Source: Botrytis cinerea B05.10 (taxonomy: Eukaryota > Ascomycota > Leotiomycetes > Helotiales > Sclerotiniaceae). From it: DNA of 64,000 nt. The translations under genes and the position numbers were made by a program. The notes under the pieces were generated by a model. The model saw only the letters and a program-made list of their open reading frames with translations. It made no database searches and had not been told where the DNA came from. This document shows, in pieces, positions 34,501 through 47,984 of the stretch (position 1 is its first letter; each line of letters starts with the position of its first letter). The stretch covers positions 868,001-932,000 of the forward strand of contig NC_037316.1 of NCBI RefSeq assembly GCF_000143535.2, in the 5' to 3' direction.

Positions 34501-35810
34501 ATGTGAGGATCACGATATGAGAAATAATTAGAGGAGTTAAGGTTAGGATTAGGACTAGGAGGGTAGAGTTAGCAAGCATGGCGCGAATGGCAAGCATAGC
34601 AAGCGTAGCAAGTGCAGGTCAACGAAGCCAATCGAGACAGGTTAAAGGGCAGACAGTAGCTCTCCATCGTCGGTCTAGTATTATTTTGGCTACAGTTTGC
34701 TGATTGTGTCTATTACAAGAGGAGCAAAAGAGAGGAAGAGGGACGAGAGATAGCATAGGATAGAATAGAACAGAACAGACCTAGGCACTTGGACATTTAG
34801 ACATTTCGACATTGTACGTACCGTTCTGGGTATCCCCTCACCTCGTCTCGCCTAGCAAGCTCCCTAGCAGCTACCTGGGAAACGAAATATATTCACTCGT
34901 TAAAATAAAAAATAAAACGAATCGATCTCCCTGACAACACCAGAGCGACAGGACCATCCAAGGAATAGAATTGTAATGAGAAAATGAACTCCACTGGCGA
35001 CACCACTTGATACCACTAAATCCCGATTTTTCTTGTTTGCTTGGATAAAGCCTTAGCTGATTCGAATTCTTTTATCTTCAACCAATTCGCACTTCTCAAT
35101 TCCTCTTTTCCTCTTCCTATCACGACCACACCACTAACCCGTTTGACTTTCGACTGTCGACCCTTCCCTTCCCTTCCTTCTCTTTGGTCCCCTTAGGTTC
35201 GTCTTCTTCAACTGGACGCCACCACGCCAGAGATCCCTTTCGACAATTCCGTTGTGGTATTAAACATACCAAGGGAACAAGAAAATTAGAAAAGGCCATC
35301 TCTCCCCCACACCAACCTTTCTTTTATATGTGAGAGATATCCTCGACCAGGGCTGCTCATCCTGCGAACCTCCCATTAGACCTTTTCTCCCGACGAATCG
35401 ATCTCTCGACCTTAATCACGACCCGATCCTCGAGCAATAAACCGGTTGAAGCCACCAAATCCAATCGTCGACCGGAAAGGACATACCAAACGGCAACACA
35501 ATCAACCCGACAGGTTTCGATGCACCAAGCATTCCAGTAACTCCCATCGGACAACCTTTCAATCTCGACAGCTCCTCTTGAACCAAAAGCATTCTACCAT
35601 TGTTCACAGTTTGTATAGCAACGACATCTGGGAATATCCTCCCCATTTGATTGTTTGCCGTCAATCTGATCTTGGAACTCTCTACATTAATACTACAATT
35701 CATAATCACGTCAACGGATCTTCCCTGCAGTGGACTTCGGTTGCATCAATTCAATTGATAGTATAATTTAGAGCAGTCAATTCACCTCTTAATCTCTCGT
35801 CCCGTTCATC
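31599..35810. other. Long region upstream of the CDC25 gene
   Basis: No gene is supported over 4.2 kb. It contains GGAT (about 33303-33320) and CA (about 33388-33408) microsatellites. The last kilobase is C/T- and CCA-rich, like a long 5' leader. Frames at 32006-32206 and 35446-35766 show no domain; the latter begins at a non-ATG codon. Confidence 0.45.
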
Positions 35811-37643
35811 ATGGAGTCTTCACCCATAGCTGCAATGCAGCCTTCATCATTCATGCCAGCTTGGGCCAGAAATGATATGTATGCCTCGCACCCGCACGCA
35901 CACATGTCAAACGTCACTGCAAATTCTTTCGGTCCCGGTGCTTTCGACTTTCGGGATTTGAGCATGAAGCATTCTGCCAAAGCAGATTACTTCTTGGTTA
36001 AACCTGTTCGTGGTTCTTCACCTACAGCAAGCTTGGCGGCAGATCTATCTCAAAACTTTCACATTGACATGAGGTACATTCAATTCAAACCTGTCCCCAG
36101 TGTGTATCTTATACTGACATCAATTACTTACAGCCCCCAATTGCCAACTCCTCGTCGATCTCTCTTCACATCGAATCTGTTTGGGACATTGGATGGTAGG
36201 GGTAAGAGTTGATCTGCAGGAAGATATGACTGGAGATATTAACAAAATACAGATTGTGCTACTACTCCTCCTTTACCTTCCTCTTCACCAGGTCCATTGA
36301 ACGAAAGAATGGATATATCCCCTCTTCCACATAAGCAACCATATTTCTCTGCGCAAATTGAGATGGCTTCACCTACACCAGCAGGTACACCAGTGGAAGA
36401 TACAGCTATGGGTTCATCTCCAATTCGTTCCAATTCATTGGACGCCTCAAAACCTTTTGGTGCTGAGTAAGTGTAAATTGCACATTCCAAAGATTGGCGT
36501 ACTAATATAAGCTACAGGAGACGCAAAAATGGATTATTACGACCATCCCTCTCACGTACCAAGGGTTTCTCGACGAATGCCCTCCCTCGACAAAACGCCG
36601 ATAGTCAATTGCCTCCCTTCCGCTTCGGTGCTGGAAGCAGCAAGTTGTCTACCTCCACATCAATGTCTTTGGGCGAATGTTTCATGGAATCACCACCAAG
36701 AGAGCGTCCTGAACGTCCTTCGGCTGGAATGATGGGACCACCACCTCGATTGAGCAGACCATTCTCAAGTGTGTCGAGCAGAGTTGTCAATGGATCACCA
36801 ATTGGTAGCCATTCCCGCAGAACATCCAATCCGTTAGTTCGGCCTAGGAAACAATTTCGACGATCCCTCAGCATGTTTGAAAGCCCACAAGATATTGTCA
36901 AAGAAAAGGGAGCTGCGCCGAGCAACTTGGAAACCGTCATGGATATTGATGAAATACACCAACCAATCTTACCACACTTTTTCCAAGAAGGTCAACCTGA
37001 TAGCATTCCTAGAATTGCCAAGGAGACTTTATTGGAAATTCTTGATGGGAAATATGATGATGAATATGACCAACGAATGATTGTTGACTGCAGATTCGAG
37101 TATGAATTCGAGGGTGGACATATCGATGGTGCTGTCAACTATAATGACAAAGAATTATTGACCAGTCAATTGTTTGAAGAAAATATTCCAGGCAAAACCC
37201 TCCTAATCTTTCATTGCGAATACTCTGCACACCGAGCACCTATAATGGCTCGTCATGTACGACAGCAAGATCGTACTACTAACGTCGAGCAATACCCAAA
37301 GCTTTCCTACCCTGAAGTGTATATCCTGGATGGTGGTTACAGTGCTTTCTTTACAGAACATCAAGGCCGTTGCTTTCCCCAGAATTACGTTGAAATGGAT
37401 GCTAAGGAACATGCTTACACATGTGAGCGAGAAATGGGAAGACTTCGACAAAATAGAACCAAGCTCAGCAGAGCACACACTTATGCCATTGGCCAACACG
37501 GACAAATTGATGATAGCCCTACTGCACCCAGTCGATCAAAATCGAGTGGCAGTATGTTAACGACAGAAATGACGAGTTCCCCTATGATGAGCTCTCCTAT
37601 ATTTTACGACCGAGGTACCCCACGAAGACAAGTCTCATACTAA
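35811..37643 (+). CDS. CDC25: M-phase inducer phosphatase, CDC25 family
   Basis: Exons 35811-36073, 36134-36201, 36253-36466 and 36518-37643 give 556 aa; all three introns (50-60 nt) have GTACAT, GTAAGA and GTAAGT donors with CAG acceptors and matching phases. Residues 1 to about 330 are Ser/Pro-rich and disordered, the usual CDC25 regulatory region. The rhodanese-like catalytic domain follows: IVDCRFEYEFEGGHIDGAVN from residue 370, the active-site loop HCEYSAHRAP with Cys415 and Arg421 (CX5R), and the later EVYILDGGYSAFF. The enzyme removes the inhibitory phosphates from CDK1 to trigger mitosis. The tail after about 500 carries more Ser/Pro motifs. The loop has Ala419-His420 where animal enzymes have SER, close to the yeast Mih1 form. 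Gene names vary (mih1, nimT, cdc25). Confidence 0.93.
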
Positions 37644-39327
37644 ATAATACCTTTGCATCTGATTTGGCGTTTAGCATGGCACTGCATTCTTTCACTCGGA
37701 GTTTTTTTTTTTTTTTGGTATTCACAAGTTCGGAACAGATTCCGACAATCAGTACCACAGGTCGTCTAGATACCCTGACCTGTTTTTTTCTACAATTACT
37801 CACCGATTTTCTAACTTCTCGGTCGAGTCTTCCTTCAGTCGTCCGTTTTTCATCTTCGAAAGGTTTTTCTATATCAATCACATTTGCTCTGGCGTATTGG
37901 CGTGCATCTAAAGAGTTCCTGTGTCTTGCTTGTCACACACACTCTCTCATTGTCTAGGTTATTACCTAAACAATGCATTCGACATACTTTTTGAGTTATC
38001 AGCGAGTCTTTTTTTAATATCGATCATCGAGTCGATGCAGCGAAAAACAAACCTTTCTTGGATCAGGAATCCCGGACCACAACATTCTTTACACGAACCT
38101 TTTTTTTATTACCATGAGAACGACCCATAAATGGCCAAAACACGATGACGTTATCAAATTTCCTTTTGCAAAGAAACAAACTTCTAGTCTTGTCATCGGC
38201 TAAAGAATGTTTCAATACTCTCTACATCGACTCAAAATTTTCTACCTCTGGAATTTTTCCAAATCGTACATACAACATACACATACACATGCACCTCAAT
38301 TCTATGGATTCGAAACATTCGATTTGCTTTCAATTCCTTCGACTATTTTCACCATAGACCGGTATTCACTAAAAGTCTTTTTAATATTTCCCATCAATCA
38401 ACAAATCGTTCGCGTCTGGATCTTAAGTTTTACTCCTTTCTAATGATACGTTTGATAGCCATATGTGTACTCGCAGAATTAAGCTTGTTTGCTTTTTCCC
38501 ATTGCTTTTAGGAAAAAATACAGATGGATTGTTAAGAGATAATGATTGACATTAGGGGCTGTCAGAACATATGATGTGGAACAAATGGATGAACAGGAGA
38601 TGAAGAAACTTGTTATGCCTTTTTCTCGTAATACAGTTGATGGGTTGGAAGATGATATTGTAGCTTGGCTTTCTGCTACTTTTGTTGGGGTTGAAAGAAA
38701 CTTACTTTTATTTGTTTAACTGTATGAGTGTTTGGAGTACTAGGAATAGGGAGAAGGAAAATGGAGATGGAGATTCGAGACGTATTTGCAACCCTAAATG
38801 GGTGTAGAGTTTTGTCACATGCTGATGATACTACTACTTTCTACTTACTTACTGCTTTACTTATTCCTCACGAGTATTCTTGAAAAAAGAAACCGTGTTG
38901 AGAGATGATACTCAAGATATGAAATGAAAAAAACAAGTTAAAAATTTATATTATTGAGTTTCTGACTGATTGTGATTGCTTGTGATGTATCAGATTTTGA
39001 TATGAGATACAGTTGATGCAATCAAGTGGCTAGGTGTGGAACTCATGATACGGTATATACAACAAGTAATGCCTTTGCCTTCACTAAAAGCAATCCTCAG
39101 TCTTTCATCTTTCTTTCTTATGGCTACCTAGAGACTTGTTATATATATCCCCTTACTCGCGGAAATGAATTCATCCACTGATTCTTCATTTCCATTTTTA
39201 ATATTATTCTTTTCAGTGTTTTCAATTGTATATTTCTTTTGTTTCATGTATGTAGTAGGTAGGTCGGTGTGCATGTTATATATATGGATGTATGTATGGA
39301 TATATGGATGTGTGATGTGTGATGTTT

Positions 39328-39352
39328 CCCCCCCCCCCCCCCCCCCCCCCCC
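39328..39352. repeat. C25 homopolymer
   Basis: Twenty-five consecutive C residues in otherwise T/G-rich sequence. Confidence 0.9.
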
Positions 39353-39546
39353 TCTGGTGTGAGATAGGTTATTGAGATTGAGGGGAGTTGGAATTAGAAC
39401 TATTACCGTGGGTGGGTGGTTGTTTAAATGGTATGTATAATAAGTTGGGACAGAGGGAGGAGGTAGAAGTGATGGGAGGAAATCAACGAGCAGGATGACA
39501 GAGAAGACGGGTAGGATTTTGTATTCATCCTTTTTTTTTCTTTTTT

Positions 39547-39576
39547 TCTTTTCTTCTTCTTCTTCTTCTTCTTCTA
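39547..39576. repeat. TTC trinucleotide repeat
   Basis: About eight TTC units following interrupted T runs. Confidence 0.7.
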
Positions 39577-39633
39577 CATGGCTGCCTCTATCTCTATTTG
39601 GGCATATTCACTTGCCTGGTTGCGTGATGCATT

Positions 39634-39638
<5 letters not shown>

Positions 39639-39674
<36 letters not shown>
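39639..39674. repeat. T36 homopolymer
   Basis: Thirty-six consecutive T residues. Shorter interrupted T runs lie at 39966-39992. Confidence 0.9.
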
Positions 39675-39675
<1 letters not shown>

Positions 39676-42600
39676 GTCGTTCGGGTCTCCTATTCTATCT
39701 GAGTGTGGATGGATTGTAGATCTGAACTTGACTTGTTTTTGAACTGGGTGCTGGGTGCTGGGTGTTAAAGTTGCGGCGTCGCTGGTGTTGATGCGGTTTG
39801 GTGCTTAATTGCATGGTGCGAGGATACGAGGACCTCTGTCTTTGGGGGATTTTCGAATGAGGTTATGTTGTGTTTATTTGGCGGCGTGGCGGAAATGAGT
39901 TTTGTGGGGGTTGTTTTGATGAATGAATTGAGTGGTTAGTGATGTCGTTTGGATTTTGTTTATTGTTTTTTTTTTTCTTTTTTTTTTTCTTTTTGGCTTG
40001 TTGATTGTTGTTGTCGCTTTTCATCTTGTCTAGTCATCTATAGAGTCTTTCCTTGAGACGCTGGTCTTGATATCTGGAAAGTGGTGTCAATTGAATGCCA
40101 ACGAGATGACTAGAGTATTATTCTCTGAGGGTAGCGACGTCATCCGAAGCCCTTGTCTCTGTGCATGAATGCATAAGATGGACCGGAAGAAAATCTTTGA
40201 GGGATTGAAGCGAGGTTTTTATATCCGAACTGGAAGTCAATTTTGGAAGAGCTAGTTGAGGATGGAAAGAGCGCGGAATGAAAGTGTGAGAGGATAGTGT
40301 TGATTTACTTTTCCGTTTCTGATCAGAGTTGATGTGCCCAATATGAATTCATGATTTTCTCTTGTGGATAGTTGGCGCGATGTCTACATTTGAGACCGGA
40401 GCAGGTTTATGATGGAGGGAGGGGAGGAATATATAAACATGAACTTCTCTTAGTCTTCAACGCAAGCACATAGAGTAAGGACTGTGCTGCGTATTGACAT
40501 GGAGTGGAATGTCTTGCCTAAAAGATGCACACGGTGTTGTATATATCCTGTAGCTAGTATTCATATCTCTTCATTGTACGAATCAGTAGGCGGATATCAT
40601 GGATTGAGATGCAAAGCAAAAAGAGAGGAAGGGAAGAAGAGACATTGACGACGGTAACTGAGTATTTGTTGGCTTTGCTCAAATATTTACATGCTGTTTA
40701 TTCTATTTACTGTCATGCTATGCTACATTCAACTGAGTGAGCTTGCTGCATCTGAATTCGTCTACTTTTTGTTTATTATTATGAGGATTCTCGAATCTAG
40801 ATACCGTACCGTACCATCGTGTGATTTAAGTTTTGATTTACACTCGAAGTCCCCTCGTATCCTTGGATTCGTTTGAAAAACATACGCTATGCGTTTATTT
40901 GCTGCTTGATACTGGGGGTTCTGGTGTATATATACTACTTGATGGCATGACCATACATCTCAAAGTCAGGAGATAGACAGCGGAAAGGAAAAGGGGGCTT
41001 GTGATTAGGGGCTAGATTTGGGTGGTATGTGAATCATACCATGAAAAGGTCAAAGTCTGTGTATGTATTCACTCACCACTCTTCATGTTAGCCCTTTTCC
41101 CATTTGCTTACTTTATATACCTCCTTTTATTCTCTCTCACTCCTGACACCAAGGAAATGCCAACATCATCTTCAATGTCTTTAACGAGACGTCTGGTTTT
41201 AGAGGGTTTTATCCGAAACTAGAGTTAAAAATTGAAGCCTGAAGTTTAACAACCTGTTACTTTCAGACAGTGGTATCAGTGGATATATCGGACTCTCGGT
41301 AGCTGTGCTGTATATCTTATTCACAGATGATGAGTGGATAGTCCTTATATAACAGAAGAGGTATCCAAGCAGGTGATTTATCCACTAACTTATTGACTTC
41401 CCTCGATTCCTTCTACTTCCAGTGTCCACGCGGTATTATCATGTGATAGCTTTTCTTGAATACTGATGTAAACGCTTTCCCGAACAAGATTCTATAGAAA
41501 TAAGATTTCTTCAATGCCCTATGTCACAATGGGCGATGTGGGTGCCTTTGCCTTTGTTGATAGACTCTCGATATAAGTTGTGGTAGCTCGGGTATATATG
41601 AAGAATAATGGACAAATCAATGGTTATAGTAGTAGAAATTTATCATTGCTATCGTTTCCAAAGGCTAGGAAGATGAGAATTATGAAATGATGGCAGATAC
41701 CTAGGTAGTAGTTTTTATTGTCATTCAACTTTTTACTGTCAATCTCCGAACTTTTAGACGATTTTCCAGCTCCGTCGACAACTCAAAAGTCAATATATGG
41801 AAGTCTTTCAATATCGAACACTAACGCTGGGCTAATACTAATAACCATGCCCACTTCCTTGTTACGAACCATCATTTTCCTAATTTCAGGTTTCATTCAA
41901 AATTTGGTTATAGTGTGACAGACTGGGGAGAGAGGTTTATATAACTGGAGAACAAAAAAATGAAGAGGAGCAAATCAATGATTGTCTTCTCGCCAATATC
42001 TTTCCAGATCCCACATTTGGATCCGCTAGCTAAGATACACTCCCATACCCAATCTATATCATATTTATTGTTGAATGGGTACAACTATTGCTTTACTTCG
42101 TCATAATCTTTTGAGCCCATCGAGATTGAGGCAACAGTGATATTCATGACTACAGCTGTCGACGAATAACATCAAGAACGAAAACGGGAACACGAATTTA
42201 AAGAAAAATTAAGTCGTATTACAACTTTTTCTGTCCCACTGGGCCCGCTTTCTGGACACCGTTCCATGAAAGATTTTACTTAGAGGGCTGCAGCTACCAG
42301 TTTATGTTTTGGAGACTGAGGTTGATATCTTTGGACGCGAAGGAAGAATATGAGATGGGTTTTAGAGAGCATTCACACAGAAAAATACACAGGCCGTCAT
42401 CAGGTATCTGGAGCACTTTCTTCAATCAAAGATACCGTGATAGTAGGGACTCGCGTTCGCTTAAAACGTAGCCTTATTCTCCGAAATGGAACTACACATT
42501 CCTTGCTATAGAGAACTTCTTCTAAAAATGAGATATTATTATCCTGTACATTATGATTCATAAACCTTTCGTTTTTTGTTCTCTTTCGAGATTGTATCAA

Positions 42601-42881
42601 GTTCCACAACTATCGTTCTCTCAGTTGACATTCTCCGCTTGGAGGATTCATAGCAAAAGACTGCATGCCGTGAACACACTGCACAGTAAATAATTCAGGG
42701 ATATCATCCGAAATAAGAAAGTGAAAACATAACTCATTGAATATCATCTATCTGTTCGTTATCAAAGTCATACATAATACACATAAAGGTACAATGGCCA
42801 TCCTTTCTGACTCCTAACTCCTTAATCTATCTTTTCAACCACATATCCTAATTCCATAACCGAACCAGAAACTCCTATTCC

Positions 42882-44592
42882 TCAGAGATTAAGCGGATAC
42901 CTCTTTCTAATCTGTCCTCCATACTTATAAATCAAACCTGTTGCTGGAATCATCGCTACAGCTATGAACCCCAGCATAGTATTTCCCCATCCTAATCCTA
43001 ATTTTGCATAAATACTTGGCGCAGCCAATGGTAAAACAGCGCCGAAAAGACTCCTGCTAGCCGTCATAGCGGCTGTTGCACTAGCTGCAAAAAGAGGAAA
43101 GCTATCAATAATATATGTCTGAATAGGAATAAAAACACCCATCATCCCGAACCCGAAGGGAATCAGCCCGATAACTGGTATAATCCAATGAGCGTGTTTT
43201 TCGGCTGACCATCCATACCAGAAAAACGTGATGGGGATGAATAACGAAAAGAAAAGACAGGCTGGTAGACGCATTTCCGGCTCGAAGATACCGTTGTTTG
43301 CGGCGGTCATCCGTATAACTGTCCTGTCGGATATTTTCGTCACGAGAGCAAGACCTGAGAAGAATCCAATGCCAATACCAATGTATGCAAGACCACAAAG
43401 TCCAACACTCCATCCGTATTGCTCTTGAAATACTGGAGTGATTGTAGTAAACAACAAGTACAGTAAGCTGTATGCAAAACAAATATATATCGAAAGTATG
43501 AAAACGATTGGTGACATGAATAACATCTTGAGTGGTCGAAGAAGGCCATTGAGAAGAACTGTTCTGGTACTAGGATCGCCTCCTAAATCATAACAGGATA
43601 ATAGATCTGGACGGTTAAGCTCTAATCGAAGTTTTTGCGTCTTTCTTCGGATTAAAACAGGAGGATAAGTCTCGCGATTAAATATTTCAATGCCAATTGT
43701 TGTTACTGTGCCAGCACAGAATATAGCCCAGAAAATCCAATGCCAGCCAACTCTTTCGGCTATGAAGCCTCCACAGATAGGTCCTATCACAGGTCCAAAC
43801 AAAGGACCGATAGTGTAAGCTGCCGAAGCCGCTCCACGTTGCTCGCGTCGAAAAAGATCAGCTATCACACCACCGCCAAGTGCCAAACATCCGGAACCGC
43901 CAATGCCTGCAAAGAAACGAAATATTATGAGTGCGGTCAGATTCGGAGCAAGAGCGCAACCTATTTGAAAGAGACAAAAGACGATATTGGATGCACACAG
44001 TACAGGTCGCCTTCCATAAATCTCTGATAATGGTGATAAGAAAAGAGGTCCAAAGACAATGCCCAGAAGAAAGACTGTAACAGTAAATGTACTCAGTGTT
44101 TCATTGTGATTGTTGAATGTTTCTTCGATATAAGGCACACCAGGAGCAACCATAGAAGATGCTAGAGGGCTGACAACAGTTATGCTTGATATGAGTCCGA
44201 GAAGAAGCCATTTCCGGCTTGGAGGAAAGTTTTGAGGGTTATCTGGGTCGTCCTGGCCATCCCAACCAATAATGCCTGCATTTAAATCGGTTTCTGGTGC
44301 CAGTGCATCACTGGGTTTGGTATGTGCGGGAATATCGTTCAGTCCAACATCCGTCTATATTCAGTTAGTCTTGGAGCAAACTAGGACTCATAATACATAC
44401 TTTTGGGTAATTAACAAGAGCTATGTCTGAGAGATTTGATGGATCTTCAAACTTGTAACTGCTAACATTACTCTTATGAGTGCTGCCAGTAGGAACTCTT
44501 TCTACAGAGTACGTATGCGATTTATTTGAACCATACAACGTTTCCTCAGATCCAGCCATTCGCGTGTGTCCATGCTCTTGGGCTTCCAACAT
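42882..44592 (-). CDS. MFS drug/proton antiporter, DHA1 family
   Basis: Exons 44592-44401 and 44354-42882, split by a 46-nt intron (GTATGT, AATATAG), give 554 aa. The N-terminal ~95 residues are hydrophilic and end GWDGQDDPDNPQNFP, the common lead-in to the first helix of fungal DHA1 transporters. Twelve hydrophobic segments follow. Motif A is LSPLSEIYGRRPVL and the antiporter motif C region is GPLFGPVIGPICGGF, followed by ERVGWHWIFW. Family members export antifungals, polyamines or mycotoxins from the plasma membrane using the proton gradient; the substrate cannot be told from sequence. The start at 44592 is the first ATG in frame; the frame stays open upstream to a TTTTAG near 44680, so an extra 5' exon is possible. 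Confidence 0.9.
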
Positions 44593-46218
44593 TTGTATTG
44601 ATTGAACGACTTTTCTATGTATCAATAATCGAAGTAATGGTGTGCTTAATCTGCCGCAATATTCTTGATGAATCTAAAAGGATGCTTGTAGACGATGGGG
44701 TTTGGTGGTGCGAACCATAGGTAGGAGCGATTCGCGTAAATGTCCTTCTCACTTTCAATATTTGATCAAAACTCTGTTTTGATAGATTCTGCTCTACTCT
44801 TGGTGCTTCTTGGATGAAATAAATAATGAAAAGTGAGTGGGTTTCGAGAAGAATGATTGTATTTGGAAGCAAATGAAGAATTCGTCCAGAAAGAAATTAC
44901 CTGAAATCGTTGCAAATCATTGAATATGCGAAGAAAAGGGTCCATGAACATCTCGTCGGGCAGCTATTTACACAGCATTTTAGACACATGTTGTCCCTGA
45001 CATCATTGTCTAACCTTCGGATCCGAATATACCCGGACAGAAAATTCTGGCTTACGTTTCTCAGCTGTTGGTAACCTACTGTAATCATTGTATGATGAAT
45101 CAATTAATAGAAGCCGGATCCGACGAATTGATTCGATTTGAAATATAATCTCACGATACTCCCACAAAGATGATTTGAAGCACTATTACATTCACAATAG
45201 TTCAACAGATCGATGCGAAGATAGACTTAAGAGAGTGATGCTTTGCGAGAAGCATTGCTTTCTCTAGCAAAGCAGGTTGGAACCATGCAGGTTACATTGC
45301 AAACCAACAGCAGAACAATATCGAAAGCATGTTGTCCTTGCCACCAAAATATTACAACAAGCAGAAATCCAACATATTCGAACAAGGGGATGGAACAGAT
45401 ATATTTCAAGTGGACTTCACTGTTAATGAGGTTGTCGAGAAGCCTTTCTTGATGAAACTGAGTCCAGTGCATCCAACATCGAAATCCTTGCGTGATGGTA
45501 TTAAAGGCATATCGTATAATCCAATGCTTCGGGAACACGGGCAAACTCCAAGTAGACTTGATACAATCATCGCCCTCTTGATGGTGCCGAGGGTCCACTG
45601 TATCCAACATTGAAAGCCTTGTGTACCATGTTCACCTAGAAGACTACTTCATCGTGTGGCAATAGCAGAAGAACAACAGGTGGAGATGGAAAGTAACAGA
45701 AATCTGCCTACGGTCGCACCGAGGCCAGAAAAGATACCTTGTGAAGGTATTGATTGAAGGAATTGAACGCATTGAGTATCGCAGCGTTGCAGTAGTACGA
45801 GGCTGAGTAATACGTGGGGGCTAGTAACATTTCAGCAGACCCAAATGGTGACCCCCACGTGACCCCGTATCCCACACCTATACCCATCCCCATCTCCCGT
45901 AAACCTTGTGTATCAAACCAACCACACCACAGCCTTCAATTGATTGATTGATTGATCACTGCATAGCCACTTCACTCCATCCATATGGTGCATCATTCAC
46001 CATATATAAATCATCATCGATTGTGCTATCCAAATATGTGAATAAAGTATATCAAGGTTTCAGTGTTCAACATTGCTACAGTACAGTGCACCATCAGATA
46101 CTCATATTAACTTGCTTACCTGCACCCCTCTCACCCCACCACGGTGCTACCTTCCACTGTCCATCATTCGTGATAACAACCTTTACATTTGTCCAAATCT
46201 TGGTAGGACTCTATCACA
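44593..46218. other. Intergenic region
   Basis: No gene is supported. Antiparallel frames of equal length at 45227-45613 are typical chance frames. A TTGATTGATTGATTGA run is at 45938-45955. Confidence 0.45.
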
Positions 46219-47302
46219 ATGGCCAAAAAATCGAAGAGCTCTATTCCGAACCCACCTCGAAGTATTTCTGACGACTCCAGCAATGACGATGGAGCTCCCA
46301 TTTATACACCACCCGAAACTGAGTCTAACGATGGTCCTTCAACCTCAGCTCATGTTCCGGACGCAAACCATCTCCACGACGTAATTACAGGACTTCAAAA
46401 TATCAACCTTGCGCAAGATAAAGCTGGTCAGCTGGAGCAAGAGTCAGACAAGGATATCTCTACGAGTAAAAAGAAGAAGCGCGGACTTCGAATTCGGCTT
46501 TCAGGCAAAAAACTAGTTCCCGCAGATATCGCTGCCAGTAATGTCACTGTTTCCCTCCAGAACCTTGCAGTTTCCGACAAAGATACAAGCAATTTGGAGC
46601 TAGAGAAGATCAACCAAAAAGCTGCAAAGAAAAGAAGGAGGAAGGAGAGGAGACGCAAGGCTCGACAGGCTGAAGAGGAAGAGAAAACCCAAAGTGAACT
46701 ATCCAACTACAAATGGTTCAAAAACGCGGGATGGAAAGACATGAAAGATTTCATGACAGGTCATGGTTTTAAATGGGGCGATGCTGATGATTATGCTGCG
46801 GCAAGTGAGTTGATTAAGAGACTCAAGGAGGATCAAGGTTTCGAGGAACATGCCGAACCAGAACCACCAAAGAAAGAAGTAATCAAGGATGCTTCAGTCA
46901 AGGCAAAGATTGCCAAGACCAAGAAGAAAACTGTAGTCGGCTTGTGGGCAGATTACTTCGGGAATGAAACTCAGCTTGCAAACTGGCAAAGACTTTGCGT
47001 CGATGTTGGCATGGAAGAGATACCTACTAGTATTACCAAGTGTCGCAAGGTAAAAAAAAAATACATGCTCTTCCAATGGTCTTTCTATGATGCTAATATA
47101 CATTTAATAGGCTTTAGGAAAAGTCTGGGTTAACATCTACGATTTCCTCGATGCCAAAGCTGAAGGCAAACCAGTTAAGAAGTACTCTAGCGAACGTGAG
47201 CTTGCTAAATATACAATGAAATCTGGCAAGATTTATCCAAAGGTTAAGGCTAAGGAAGGCGGTCCTGTTAGAGCTCTGTTGGCGCACATTTTCGGACACT
47301 AG
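46219..47302 (+). CDS. Fungal protein with shared C-terminal YFGN/GGPVR domain, longer paralogue
   Basis: Exons 46219-47049 and 47111-47302, with a 61-nt intron (GTAAAA donor, TTAATAG acceptor, phase 0), give 340 aa. The N-terminal ~150 residues are charged and disordered with basic blocks (SKKKKRGLRIRLSGKK; AAKKRRRKERRRKARQAEEE) that look like nuclear or nucleolar signals. A middle region has YKWFKNAGWKDMKDFM. From about residue 243 comes a compact domain: DYFGNETQLANWQRLC, SITKCRKALGKVWVNIYDFL, ELAKYTMKSGKIYPK, KEGGPVRALL. The same domain makes up nearly all of the next gene, so the two arose by duplication. I recognise this as the type of fungus-restricted hypothetical protein seen in plant-associated ascomycetes; no function is known to me. 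Confidence 0.8.
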
Positions 47303-47984
47303 GAACAGATCTATTCAGGTTCTCGAGGTGTCATTTTTTGACATGTTACGCAAGGATGACTTTATGAGCAAATTGATGACATTAGGAAATTTGATTTTAC
47401 AGTTGGGATATCAGGGTTTGGGATAGTATGGATGACTGGGATAATCATAGCGTGTTGGCATGGGATTTGTATTGCGTTCATCATATTGCGTTTGGGCGGG
47501 ATAGTAATGGTCTGGAGTGTGGATAGCTGCATATACGACGCATACACAAGCATTTTGCATGATCTTCTGATATTCTTGTTTGCTTTTACCTTTTATACTG
47601 TGATATCTCTTTTCTTCTCTCTTCCCACCTTGTTTTGGTGCTCTTTATCGTTTATTTTTCTCCATGAAGCTTCCTACCTGCACCCTTCCACCCCTTTCTC
47701 ATTCTGCATTGTTGCACCATTACATACTCCAACACCCATCATCAAATTGCTTGCACTCTTATGAGAGATGCAGCCATCCACAAAGATATTATCAAAGAAA
47801 AATCCAACCATCCCATTCATCCCATGCTCTGAAATTCCCGCCATAACATAAATATCTAACAATCAACATCTAACTTTAGCTCTTCAACCCTCATCCCTTC
47901 CCACCAAAACCAACTTCTCTCCCATCTCCCCACGTGCACGCGCTTACCTTACCAGCTACCTCAAACTTCCCCGCGAACCTCAAG
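47303..47984. other. Spacer between the two paralogues
   Basis: No gene is supported. The frame at 47432-47764 is hydrophobic chance sequence in a T-rich 3' region; the last 100 bases form a C-rich leader. Confidence 0.5.

Larger units (their letters stand above)
37644..42881. other. Gene desert between CDC25 and the MFS transporter, 5.2 kb
   Basis: No coding region is supported. The first 800 bases are T-rich, as in a long 3' untranslated region. The centre carries long homopolymer runs listed separately. Frames at 39165-39719 are made of those runs. Confidence 0.5.

Noticed and set aside
39165..39719. Frames rich in Pro, Ser or Phe runs
   Set aside because: They are translations of the C25, TTC and T36 tracts.
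45227..45613. Paired antiparallel frames of 94-127 codons
   Set aside because: Each is the other's shadow; neither has protein features or splice sites.
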